A stretch of 64,000 nt of DNA from Nocardioides mangrovi. Lineage in GTDB: Bacteria; Actinomycetota; Actinomycetes; Propionibacteriales; Nocardioidaceae. Position 1 is the first letter of the stretch; the number at the start of each line of letters is the position of its first letter. Shown in pieces: positions 15,809 through 23,194 of this stretch. The notes under the pieces are model-generated. The model was not told the DNA's origin and did no database searches. It saw only the letters and a list, made by a program, of their open reading frames with translations. The stretch is taken from contig NZ_JAIQZJ010000006.1 in the NCBI RefSeq assembly GCF_020073815.1, forward strand, positions 186,001 through 250,000, given 5' to 3'. The position numbers were made by a program, and so were the translations under genes.

Positions 15809-16495
15809 ATGACCAGATCCCTGCGTGTCCTCGGCTGGCTCGGCTTCAACGCCGTCATGGTGTGGGCGGTGCTCTTCCTCGCCGACGTCGTCGTGCCGCG
15901 CACCGTCGACGGGCCGCACCGCACGTCCACCGCCGTGGCGGTGACCACCGATCTCGCCCTGCTGCTGCTCTTCGCGCTGCAGCACTCCCTGATGGCGCGA
16001 GCGTCGGTGAAGGCGGCGCTCGGCCGTTGGATCCCGGCGTCGCTCGAACGCACCGTCTTCGTGCTGGCGACCGACGTCTGCCTCGCGCTGCTGCTCCTGC
16101 TCTGGCAGCCCTTCGGCGGCGACGTGTGGCGCGTCGGCGGGGTGGCCGCGGTCGTGCTGTGGGCGCTCTGCGGGGCCGGCTGGATCCTGGCCGTCGCGGC
16201 GACGTACGCCGTCGACCACCTCGAGCTCACCGGTCTGCGCCAGCCGGGCCCGGCGGGGGAGCTGGAGGTCGGTGGCATGTACGCCGTCGTGCGGCATCCG
16301 CTGATGACCGGGCTGCTGCTGGCCTTCTGGGCGACGCCGCACCTCGGCGCCTCGCACCTGCTCTTCGCGGCGGCGGCCACCGGCTACATCGCGATCGGGG
16401 TGCGCTTCGAGGAGCGCGACCTGCGCCGGACGTTCGGGCCGGCGTACGACGCCTACGCGGCCCGCGTGCCGGCGGTGGTGCCCTGGCCGCGCTAA
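15809..16495 (+). CDS. ICMT-fold membrane methyltransferase (NnrU/MddA-like)
   Basis: Integral membrane protein of 228 residues with about 5-6 hydrophobic helices. LFALQHSLMARASVKAAL (about 55-72) is the QHSLMAR motif shared by NnrU and MddA-type proteins, and GGMYAVVRHPLMTGLLLAFW (about 155-174) with RFEERDLRRTFGPAYDAY (about 203-220) is the isoprenylcysteine-carboxyl-methyltransferase signature that binds S-adenosylmethionine. An MddA-like thiol S-methyltransferase role is possible but not decided by sequence. The ATG at 15809 follows a GGGGG run; a longer in-frame reading from 15743 overlaps the upstream gene and is not needed. The last four bases overlap the convergent flavoprotein gene. 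Confidence 0.75.
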   Translation: MTRSLRVLGWLGFNAVMVWAVLFLADVVVPRTVDGPHRTSTAVAVTTDLALLLLFALQHSLMARASVKAALGRWIPASLERTVFVLATDVCLALLLLLWQPFGGDVWRVGGVAAVVLWALCGAGWILAVAATYAVDHLELTGLRQPGPAGELEVGGMYAVVRHPLMTGLLLAFWATPHLGASHLLFAAAATGYIAIGVRFEERDLRRTFGPAYDAYAARVPAVVPWPR

Positions 16496-17631
16496 GGGGT
16501 CGGGGTCCAGTCCCGCCCGAACCAGCGCCGCACCCGCTCGGCCCCGAAGGCCGTCTTGTCGCGGGACAGCTCGGTGGACGGACCCTGCAGGGTGCCGTGC
16601 GGCGCCTGCCCGCTGACGAAGGTGACGTCGACCTTGGCGACCTGGTGCTGGCCGAACTCCAGGTAGCAGATGCCGCGTCCGTCGTACGTCGACCCGCTGG
16701 CCTCGCCCCGGGCCCGCGCGACCAGCTGGTCGGCCACGACGCCGGCCTGGCCCTCGGCGAAGACACCGGCCTTGGGGGTGCCGACGCTGGTGACGTCGCC
16801 GACGGCGTAGACGTCGTCGAAGCGGGTGCGCAGGGTCTGCGGGTCGACCGGGATCCAGCCGTCCTCGGCCAGCCCGGACTCGACCACGACGGCCGGGGCA
16901 CGGTGCACGGGCACCGCCAGCAGCAGGTCGAAGGGCAGCGGGTCGCCCTCGGAGAGCACGGCGCGGCCGGCCTCGACCGAGCGCACCAGGGTGCCGGGAT
17001 GCCACGCGATGCCGCGGCGCTCGAACTCGGCGAGCAGCGCGGCGGACGCCTCCGGCGACGGCGGGATCGGCACGCCGAGCGGCATCACCAGGGAGACCGA
17101 GGACCGCTCCAGCAGCCCGCGCTCGCGGAGGTGGTCGTGGACCAGCAGCGCGGTCTCGCTCGGCGCGGGCGGGCACTTGAACGGCGTGGACGTCACGGCG
17201 ACGACGACGCGGCCGCCGTCGAAGGAGTCGAGCACGTCGCGCAGCGCGAACGCGCCGGCGACGGTGTAGAACTCGTGCCCGTGCTCGACCAGGCCGGGCG
17301 TCGCGTCCGGGTGCAGGTCCGCACCGAGCGCGACCACGAGCACGTCGGTCTGGAAGGTGCCGGCGTCGGTCTCGACGCGGCGGGCGACCGGATCGATCGC
17401 GGTCACGGTGGCGGCGACGAAGCGCACGCCGGCCGGTGCCAGGTCGGCGTACCGGTGGAGGACGTGGTCGGCGCTGCTGCGCCCGAACATCACGTCGAGC
17501 TTGGAGAAGCCGAAGACGAAGCCCTCGGACCGGTCGACCAGGGTCACCTCGACCAGGTCGCCGGCCTCGTCGGCGAGCCGGGCGGCGAGCTCGAGCCCGC
17601 CGAAGCCGGCGCCCAGGATCAGTACGCGCAC
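16492..17631 (-). CDS. FAD-dependent pyridine-nucleotide-type oxidoreductase (SQR/NDH-2-like)
   Basis: Flavoprotein of the sulfide:quinone reductase/type II NADH dehydrogenase superfamily, 379 residues. The N-terminal VLILGAGFGGLELAARLAD (3-21) binds FAD, VVALGAD (about 100) and DDVYAVGDVTSVGTPKAGV (about 275-293) are the second FAD signature, and STPFKCPPAP (about 150) has a Cys located like one of the redox cysteines of SQR; a second, ICYLEFG, lies near 320. These support an SQR/flavocytochrome-c-like enzyme acting on a sulfur compound or NADH with quinone; the exact substrate is open. The GTG start is 6 bases downstream of TAGGTT, consistent with a leaderless transcript. Confidence 0.78.
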   Translation of the reverse strand: MRVLILGAGFGGLELAARLADEAGDLVEVTLVDRSEGFVFGFSKLDVMFGRSSADHVLHRYADLAPAGVRFVAATVTAIDPVARRVETDAGTFQTDVLVVALGADLHPDATPGLVEHGHEFYTVAGAFALRDVLDSFDGGRVVVAVTSTPFKCPPAPSETALLVHDHLRERGLLERSSVSLVMPLGVPIPPSPEASAALLAEFERRGIAWHPGTLVRSVEAGRAVLSEGDPLPFDLLLAVPVHRAPAVVVESGLAEDGWIPVDPQTLRTRFDDVYAVGDVTSVGTPKAGVFAEGQAGVVADQLVARARGEASGSTYDGRGICYLEFGQHQVAKVDVTFVSGQAPHGTLQGPSTELSRDKTAFGAERVRRWFGRDWTPTP

Positions 17632-17665
17632 CTCCGCAACCTAGCGGTTGTGGAGGGGGCGCTGG

Positions 17666-17818
17666 TCAGACCGACGGCAGCCGGTCCGTGGCGTTCTTGG
17701 CGTAGCCGGTCCAGGTCGTGCGACGCGGGTTCGCGACCGAGGTGAGCGACGGCGTGGTCTCGTCGCGACGGTCGTGCTGCACGTCGGTGTCCGCGTGGTC
17801 GAGCGCGATGGTCGTCAT
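17666..17818 (-). CDS. Small 50-residue protein, leaderless
   Basis: Short open frame beginning MTTIALDHADTDVQHDRRD and ending WTGYAKNATDRLPSV. It is rich in Thr, Asp and Arg, with no membrane segment or Cys, and no family is recognised. Support comes from the context: a TAGGTT hexamer at 17825-17830 lies 6 bases before the ATG with a TTGACC further upstream, the pattern of other genes here, and no longer frame competes. It fills most of the gap between the flavoprotein gene and the cupin gene. It could still be a chance frame. Confidence 0.42.
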   Translation of the reverse strand: MTTIALDHADTDVQHDRRDETTPSLTSVANPRRTTWTGYAKNATDRLPSV

Positions 17819-17885
17819 GGTCCGAACCTAGGGGGACCCGGGTGACAACCGGTCAACGGCTCGGTGACGATCCATCCACAGAACG

Positions 17886-18272
17886 TCAACGTCCGTCGGG
17901 CGGGTCCACGTTGACGGTCGGCACCCCGCCGCCGACCCGCGCGATGACGGCGAGCGACGGCTCACCGCTCGGGTTGGACTCGCGGTGCACCGTCCACGAC
18001 GGCACGTGCACGAAGTCGCCCGGGCCCGCGTCGATCCAGCCCTCGTGACCTTCGAACTCCAGGCGGAGCACGCCGCGCACGACGTACAGGCTCGACTCGT
18101 TGCGGTCGTGGTGGTGCCACCCGGAGACGGCGCCGGGCTCGGTGACGACCTGTCCGGCCCACAGCAGCGGCAGCTCGAAGGCGCGCTCGCGAAGCATCCC
18201 GGACGTCGGGTCGGCGGCGGCGAGGTCGGCCGGCGTGAAGACCCGGACGGGCCGGGGCAGCTCGGTGCTCAT
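17886..18272 (-). CDS. Cupin-domain protein at the end of the fadE operon
   Basis: Single-domain cupin (beta-barrel), 128 residues. Motif 1 is visible as SGWHHHDRNESSLYVVRGVL (about 50-69), with the metal-binding HHH and Glu, and motif 2 as GDFVHVPSWTVHRESNP (about 85-101), with the second His. The fold commonly binds a divalent metal and serves as a dioxygenase, isomerase or sensor; no specific reaction can be named. The ATG overlaps the stop of the NTF2-like gene (ATGA), which itself begins 4 bases after fadE33, so it is probably the sixth gene of the fadD3-fadE31-32-33 transcript and may have a role in steroid catabolism (inference). Confidence 0.8.
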   Translation of the reverse strand: MSTELPRPVRVFTPADLAAADPTSGMLRERAFELPLLWAGQVVTEPGAVSGWHHHDRNESSLYVVRGVLRLEFEGHEGWIDAGPGDFVHVPSWTVHRESNPSGEPSLAVIARVGGGVPTVNVDPPDGR

Positions 18273-18697
18273 GCCTCGTCGTCCCAGGCCACGGCGCTGA
18301 TCCGCCAGCCGGCGCCGGTGCGCACGAGCTGCAGCGACTTCTGGCCCCGGCCGGTGACCGGGGCGCCGGCCTCGACCCACTCCTTGGCGTAGGAGCACCA
18401 GCGCTGGGCGATGTCGCCCCACACCTGGGTCGTCCCCTCGACCTCCCACTCCCGGAAGTCGGTCAGGCGCCCGCTCGTGAGGAGCTTCCGGCGGGGCTCG
18501 ATGAAGCCGTCCACGTCGTACGCCACGGGACCGCCCCGCGCCGAGACGACGACCGCGTCGGGGTGCAGGGCGTCGCGGAGCGCGCTGAGGCGGGCGTCGA
18601 CCTCGGCCTCGGCCCCGGAGGTGAAGGCGTCGAAGAAGGTGGCGACGACGGCGTCGATGTCGGCGGCATCCTGGGCGTCCTGGGTGTCCCGGGTCAT
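18269..18697 (-). CDS. NTF2-like (SnoaL/DUF4440 type) protein in the fadE operon
   Basis: Cone-shaped NTF2-like fold protein, 142 residues, similar in pattern to DUF4440/SnoaL-like proteins: a helical N-terminus (AADIDAVVATFFDAFTSG), ALHPDAVVVSARGGPVAYDV, REWEVEGTTQVWGDIAQRWC and a final KSLQLVRTGAGWRISAVAWD strand. The fold includes ketosteroid isomerases and hydratases, but the ketosteroid isomerase catalytic set is not evident here. It starts only 4 bases after the fadE33 stop and is coupled to the cupin gene, so it is likely co-expressed with ring C/D degradation genes. The function is unknown. Confidence 0.78.
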   Translation of the reverse strand: MTRDTQDAQDAADIDAVVATFFDAFTSGAEAEVDARLSALRDALHPDAVVVSARGGPVAYDVDGFIEPRRKLLTSGRLTDFREWEVEGTTQVWGDIAQRWCSYAKEWVEAGAPVTGRGQKSLQLVRTGAGWRISAVAWDDEA

Positions 18698-18701
18698 GCG
18701 C

Positions 18702-19658
18702 TCAGAGTGTCACGGCCGCCCGGTGCTCGGTCGCGCTGCCGAAGAGCTGGCCCAGCGCGTGGGCGCGCTTGAAGACGAGGTGGGCGTCGTGCTCCCAGGT
18801 GATCGCGATGCCGCCGTGCAGCTGCACGGTCTCCGCCGCGAGCCGGGCGACGGCGTCGGCGCAGTAGGCCTTCGCGACGTGGGTGAGCTGCTCGGCGTCG
18901 TCGGCGTGGGTCGCGACGGCGTACGACGCCGCCCAGGACGCGGAGCGGCACATCTCACTGAGCACGAGCATGTCGGCCATCCGGTGCTTGAGGGCCTGGA
19001 AGGAGCCGATCGGGCGCCCGAACTGCACCCGCTCCTTGCTGTAGGACACCGTCATGTCGAGGGCACGTGCAGCGAGGCCCGAGGCGAGCGCCGCGCAGCC
19101 GGCGGCGCCGACCAGGCGGGCACGGTCGCGGGCGGACGGCCCGTCGCCGATGCGCGTACGCGTGCCGCCCTCGACGGTGGCCAGGCGGATCGTCTGGTCC
19201 ATGGACGGGGTCCAGGTGACCTCGGCGCCCTCGACCTCGTAGAGGCCGTCGTCGTCGGCCGCGGCGATCACGATCGTCGCGAGGTCGCCGTCGAGGACCG
19301 GGGCGTCGCCGTCGACGAACGCCCCCACCTCGCCGGCCGCGAGGCGCGGCAGCAGGCGCGCCCGCGCGTCGTCGTCCGCGCCGGCCAGCAGCGCCTCGGA
19401 GGTGACCAGTGAGGAGAGCAGGGGAGAGGGGACGATCGACCGGCCGACCTCCTCGAGCGCGACCAGCGCCTCGAAGAGCGTGAAGCCGGCGCCGTCGTGC
19501 TCCTCGGGGATCCCCAGCGCCGGCAGGCCGATCTGCTCGCACATCGTCTGCCAGAGCGCCTCGTCGTACGTCGTGACACGGGCATCGCCACGCTTGTCGA
19601 GCAGCGAGCGGACCATCGAGGCCAGCTCCTCCTGCTCCTCGGTGAGGGCGAACTCCAT
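18702..19658 (-). CDS. fadE33: Acyl-CoA dehydrogenase FadE33-like subunit
   Basis: Acyl-CoA dehydrogenase family protein, 318 residues, shorter than the 380-400 usual for homomeric enzymes, as expected for steroid-type heteromeric dehydrogenases. The N-terminal helical domain is MEFALTEEQEELASMVRSLL; the C-terminal domain shows SYSKERVQFGRPIGSFQALK (about 218-237) and VQLHGGIAITWEHDAHLVFK (about 275-294), where the Glu of TWEHD falls at the catalytic-base position. It is third of three consecutive dehydrogenase genes after fadD3; its ATG overlaps the fadE32 stop (TGATG). Family knowledge places FadE31-33 late in the breakdown of the HIP-derived C/D ring acyl-CoAs; the exact pairing is inferred from order. 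Confidence 0.85.
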   Translation of the reverse strand: MEFALTEEQEELASMVRSLLDKRGDARVTTYDEALWQTMCEQIGLPALGIPEEHDGAGFTLFEALVALEEVGRSIVPSPLLSSLVTSEALLAGADDDARARLLPRLAAGEVGAFVDGDAPVLDGDLATIVIAAADDDGLYEVEGAEVTWTPSMDQTIRLATVEGGTRTRIGDGPSARDRARLVGAAGCAALASGLAARALDMTVSYSKERVQFGRPIGSFQALKHRMADMLVLSEMCRSASWAASYAVATHADDAEQLTHVAKAYCADAVARLAAETVQLHGGIAITWEHDAHLVFKRAHALGQLFGSATEHRAAVTL

Positions 19659-20476
19659 CAGACCAGCCCCTCCAGCACCCGCTGCCGGTGGAAGGCCGGC
19701 GTGCCCCACGCGGTGAGGAGTGCGCGGATCTTGGTGATCCAGACGCTCAGGTCGAACTCCTGGGTGTAGCCGATCGCACCGTGCACCTGGAGGCCGGTGC
19801 GCGAGGCGAGGTACGCCGCGTCGCCGGTCGCGACCTTGGCCGCCGACACCGGGACCTCGCCGAGCGCGGCGCCGTAGACGAGGGGCCGGGCGAAGTCGAG
19901 CGCGATGCGGACGTCGGCCAGCGCGTGCTTGATCGCCTGGTAGGAGCCGATCTCGCGCCCGAACTGCTTGCGCTGCTTCACATAGGTCACCGAGTCGGCG
20001 AGCACGCGCTCGCCCGCGCCGAGCAGCTGGGCTGAGACGGCGAGCACCGCACGGTCGAAGGCGGCCTCGTCGATCGGGTCCGGTGCCTCGACCTCGAACA
20101 GTCGCCGGGTCCGGTCCACCGACACACGCATCGGTCCGTGGGGGACGTCGGTGACGTCGGCGTCGAGCGCGTAGGGGACGTGCGGCGGGACGGCGACGGT
20201 GGCGATGCCCTCGTCACGGGCCAGGTAGGCGATGGACTCGACGTACGGCCCGGGCACGGCGTGGAAGCCGAGCCGCTCGAACGCCAGCGCCAGGAAGACC
20301 GGCTCGTCCGCGAGCGAGGTGACGCCCATCTCGGCGAGGCGACCCCAGAGCTTCAGGCCCGGCTCGTGGTCGCCCTCGGCCCAGGCGCGAGCCACGGCCA
20401 CCGTGTCGGCGTTGACCAGGAGGGAGTCCAGGGCGGAGGCGAAGTCCTTCTCGTCGCCGTCGAGCTCGAACCTCAC
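19658..20476 (-). CDS. fadE32: Acyl-CoA dehydrogenase FadE32-like subunit
   Basis: Short acyl-CoA dehydrogenase-type subunit, 272 residues from GTG 20476, with a reduced middle domain. Conserved parts are SVTYVKQRKQFGREIGSYQA (about 172-191) and LQVHGAIGYTQEFDLSVWIT (about 237-256), with a Glu in TQEF at the catalytic-base position. GTG overlaps the fadE31 stop (GTGA), and its stop overlaps the fadE33 start, so the three subunits are translationally coupled. The order FadD3-FadE31-FadE32-FadE33 is as recalled for M. tuberculosis, which is the main basis for the name. Probably a heteromeric flavoenzyme with a neighbour. Confidence 0.85.
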   Translation of the reverse strand: MRFELDGDEKDFASALDSLLVNADTVAVARAWAEGDHEPGLKLWGRLAEMGVTSLADEPVFLALAFERLGFHAVPGPYVESIAYLARDEGIATVAVPPHVPYALDADVTDVPHGPMRVSVDRTRRLFEVEAPDPIDEAAFDRAVLAVSAQLLGAGERVLADSVTYVKQRKQFGREIGSYQAIKHALADVRIALDFARPLVYGAALGEVPVSAAKVATGDAAYLASRTGLQVHGAIGYTQEFDLSVWITKIRALLTAWGTPAFHRQRVLEGLV

Positions 20477-21618
20477 TTGGCCCCCTTGGGCTCGCGCGGG
20501 AGACCGAGGATCCGCTCGGCCACGATGTTGCGCTGGATCTCGTTGGTGCCGGCGTAGATCGGCCCGGAGAGCGAGAACGTGTAGCCGTCCAACCAGCGCG
20601 ACTCGACCTCGGCCTCGGGGCCGAGCAGGTCGAGCGCGGTCTCGTGCAGCGCGACGTCGAGCTCGGACCAGAAGACCTTGTTGACCGAGCCCGCGGCGCC
20701 CATGTCGCCGCCGGCCGCGAGCCGGGTGACCGTGCCCCACGTGTAGAGCCGGTAGGCCTGCGCCTTGATCCAGGCGTCGACCACGCCGCCCGCGAACGTC
20801 GGGTCGGGGCGCTCGCCGTACAGCCCGACGAGGCGGTCGGCGGCCGCGCAGAAGCGGCCGGGGGAGCGCAGCGAAAGGCCGCGCTCGTTGCCGGCCGTCG
20901 ACATCGCGACCCGCCAGCCGTCACCGGGCTCTCCGAGCACATCGGAGTCGGGGACGAAGACGTCCTCGAAGAAGATCTCGGCGAAGCCGGCCTCGCCGTC
21001 GAGCTGGGCGATCGGGCGCACGGTGATGCCGTCGGCGTCGAGCGGGAAGAGGAAGTAGGTCAGGCCGTGGTGGCGCGCTGCCTCCGGGTCGGAGCGGAAG
21101 AGCCCGAAGCCCATGTGGGCCAGGGCTGCCCGCGATGACCAGGTCTTCTGGCCGTTGAGCACCCAGCCGCCGCGCTCGTCGTCTCGACGTGCGGTGGACC
21201 GGAGCGAGGCGAGGTCGGAGCCGGCCTCCGGCTCGGACCAGCACTGCGCCCAGATCTTCTCGCCGGTCGCCATCGAGGGCAGGTAGCGGTCCTGCTGCTC
21301 CTTCGTCCCGTGGTCGAAGATGATCGGGGACAGCAGGAAGATGCCGTTCTGGGAGACCCGGCCGGGGGCGCCGGCGCGGTAGTACTCCTCCTCGAAGATC
21401 ACCCACTCGACCAGCGAGGCGCCGCGGCCGTGGTACTCCTCGGGCCAGGACACGACGGCGTACCGAGCGTCGGCGAGCCTCTGCTCCCACTCCTGGTGGG
21501 CGACGAAGCCCTCCGCGGTGTCCATGGACGGCAGCGGCTCGGCCGGCACGTTGGCCGCCAGCCACTCCCGGGCCTCGGCCTGGAAGGCCAGCTCGGAGTC
21601 ACTCAGCTCGAGATCCAT
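20473..21618 (-). CDS. fadE31: Acyl-CoA dehydrogenase FadE31
   Basis: Full-length acyl-CoA dehydrogenase subunit, 381 residues, acting in steroid ring C/D degradation. Motifs: LSPIIFDHGTKEQQDRYLPS, WAQCWSEPEAGSDLASLRST (FAD/substrate domain, about 133-152), LNGQKTWSSRAALAHMGFGL and the C-terminal YAGTNEIQRNIVAERILGLP (about 355-374), the segment that in this family contacts FAD. The ATG at 21618 begins 2 bases after the fadD3 stop. It is likely to pair with one of the shorter FadE32/33 subunits, as described for steroid dehydrogenases; that pairing is inferred. Confidence 0.88.
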   Translation of the reverse strand: MDLELSDSELAFQAEAREWLAANVPAEPLPSMDTAEGFVAHQEWEQRLADARYAVVSWPEEYHGRGASLVEWVIFEEEYYRAGAPGRVSQNGIFLLSPIIFDHGTKEQQDRYLPSMATGEKIWAQCWSEPEAGSDLASLRSTARRDDERGGWVLNGQKTWSSRAALAHMGFGLFRSDPEAARHHGLTYFLFPLDADGITVRPIAQLDGEAGFAEIFFEDVFVPDSDVLGEPGDGWRVAMSTAGNERGLSLRSPGRFCAAADRLVGLYGERPDPTFAGGVVDAWIKAQAYRLYTWGTVTRLAAGGDMGAAGSVNKVFWSELDVALHETALDLLGPEAEVESRWLDGYTFSLSGPIYAGTNEIQRNIVAERILGLPREPKGAK

Positions 21619-21620
21619 TC

Positions 21621-23147
21621 CTAGGACTCCTCGGTTCCTGAGGTGCGAGCCTGCGAGCCTCGAAGGGCGTTCTTCAGCACCTTGCCGGACAGGTTGCGGG
21701 GGAGGCCGTCGATCACCTCGACGTACCGCGGCACCTTGAAGTTGGCGAGCCGCTCCTTGGCGAAGGCGATCACGTCGTCGGGCGACGCCGAGCCGACGAC
21801 GTACGCCTTGCCGACCTCGCCCATCCGCTCGTCGGGGACGCCGACGACGGCCACGTCGGCGACGCCGTCCATCCGGGCGAGGGCCTGCTCGACCTCGGCG
21901 GGATAGACGTTGAAGCCGCCGGAGATGTACATGTCCTTGAGCCGGTCGGTGATCGAGAGGTTGCCCGCGTCGTCGAGCACGCCGATGTCACCCGTGTGCA
22001 GCCAGCCCTCGTCGTCGATCGCCTCCGCGGTGGCGGCCGGGTCGTCGAGGTAGCCGAGCATCACGAAGTCGCCGCGGACCAGCAGCTCGCCCGCCCCCGA
22101 ATCCGACTGGGTGTCGGCGATCGCGATCTCCATGCCGGGAACAGCGCGGCCGCAGGTGGTCGCAACGGTCTCGGCCGAGTCGCCCTCGCGGCACATGGTG
22201 ACCACGACCGCCTCGGTCATCCCGAAGGCCGTGACGACCTGGTCGATCTCCAGGTCGTCGCGCATCCGCTCGATCAGCACCACGGGTACGACGGCCGCGC
22301 CGGTCACCGCCAGCCGCAGCGACGAGAGGTCGTGGTCGGCGCGGCCGGGAGCGTTGAGCAGCGAGGTGAAGATGGTCGGCGCGCCGGGCAGCACCGAGAT
22401 CCGCTCGGTCTCGATGAGCGACATCGTCGCCTCGAGGTCGAAGGTCGCGACCGGGTAGAGCGTGGCCCCGGTCAGCAGCCCGGTGACGATGCCGACCTTG
22501 TAGCCGAAGGAGTGGAAGAACGGGTTGACGACGAGGTAGCGGTCCTGACCGGTGACCCCGCCGAGCTCGCCCCATGCCCGGGCGACCCCGATCGTCTGGC
22601 GGTGCGCGGACATCGCGCCCTTGGGCTTCCCGGTGGTGCCGGAGGTGAAGAGGATGTCGGCGACGTCGTCGGGGGAGACCGACTCGGCCAGGAGGTCGAC
22701 GTCCGCCACCGTCACGGATCCCATGTCGAGGTCGGCCAGGTCCTTCAGGTCCAGGACCAGGGCCACCGACGCGAGGTCGCTCGAGGCACGCAGGTCCGCG
22801 ATCTGGGTGCGACCGAGGAAGCCGTCCTCGACCACCACGATCCGCGCCGAGGTGCGGTCGACGATCTCGGCGACCTCGTGGCCGGTGTAGCGGGAGTTGG
22901 CCGGCACCAGCGTGCCGCCGGCGTACGACGTCGCGAGCGCGGCCACCACCCAGCTGATGCTGTTGGGCGCCCAGACGACGACCCGGTCGCCCGGCCGCAG
23001 CCCGGCGGCGACGTACCCGCGCGCGGCGCGGCGGACCCGGCGCAGCAGCTCGAGGTAGGAGACGGTCTCGTCGCCCTCGACGTACGCCGGGTGCTCGCCG
23101 AAGCGGTCCGCCGCGTCGCCGAGCGCGGCCGGGATCGTGCTCCTCAC
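21621..23147 (-). CDS. fadD3: HIP-CoA ligase FadD3
   Basis: ATP-dependent acyl-CoA synthetase that attaches CoA to the two-ring propionate HIP, the first step of steroid C/D ring catabolism. 508 residues from GTG 23147, which follows AAGGAGGCGAT, a good ribosome-binding site. The adenylation motif ILFTSGTTGKPKGAM lies near 165, AFGMTEAVVVTM near 310, EGWLHTGDIG near 385, and the catalytic Lys is in RNLSGKVLKNALRG close to the end. It heads the minus-strand operon fadD3-fadE31-32-33-NTF2-cupin and is divergent from fadE30 around a KstR2 operator. The last dozen codons lie inside a REP-like repeat (21633-21666), so the extreme C-terminus may be non-native. Confidence 0.92.
   Translation of the reverse strand: MRSTIPAALGDAADRFGEHPAYVEGDETVSYLELLRRVRRAARGYVAAGLRPGDRVVVWAPNSISWVVAALATSYAGGTLVPANSRYTGHEVAEIVDRTSARIVVVEDGFLGRTQIADLRASSDLASVALVLDLKDLADLDMGSVTVADVDLLAESVSPDDVADILFTSGTTGKPKGAMSAHRQTIGVARAWGELGGVTGQDRYLVVNPFFHSFGYKVGIVTGLLTGATLYPVATFDLEATMSLIETERISVLPGAPTIFTSLLNAPGRADHDLSSLRLAVTGAAVVPVVLIERMRDDLEIDQVVTAFGMTEAVVVTMCREGDSAETVATTCGRAVPGMEIAIADTQSDSGAGELLVRGDFVMLGYLDDPAATAEAIDDEGWLHTGDIGVLDDAGNLSITDRLKDMYISGGFNVYPAEVEQALARMDGVADVAVVGVPDERMGEVGKAYVVGSASPDDVIAFAKERLANFKVPRYVEVIDGLPRNLSGKVLKNALRGSQARTSGTEES
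21633..21666. repeat. REP-like palindromic repeat in the 3' end of fadD3
   Basis: GAGGTGCGAG (21640-21649) and GAGCCTCGAA (21655-21664) are shared, in the same order and with GGTT upstream, with the element at 25807-25846 beside kstR2. The segment is an imperfect inverted repeat inside the last codons of fadD3. Confidence 0.55.
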
Positions 23148-23164
23148 ATCGCCTCCTTCTCGCA

Positions 23165-23182
23165 ACCAAGCAAGTGCTTGGT
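23165..23182. promoter_or_regulatory. KstR2 operator between fadD3 and fadE30
   Basis: ACCAAGCAAGTGCTTGGT has 8-bp palindromic arms around AG; its inner part AGCAAGTGCTTGGT matches the published KstR2 consensus AnCAAGnnCTTGnT at all fixed bases. The T at 23182 is also the first base of a TAGGGT -10 hexamer (23182-23187) that lies 7 bases before the fadE30 GTG, so repressor binding would block a leaderless promoter. The same 28 bases (23164-23191) occur at 47613-47640. Confidence 0.88.
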
Positions 23183-23194
23183 AGGGTAGCACCC

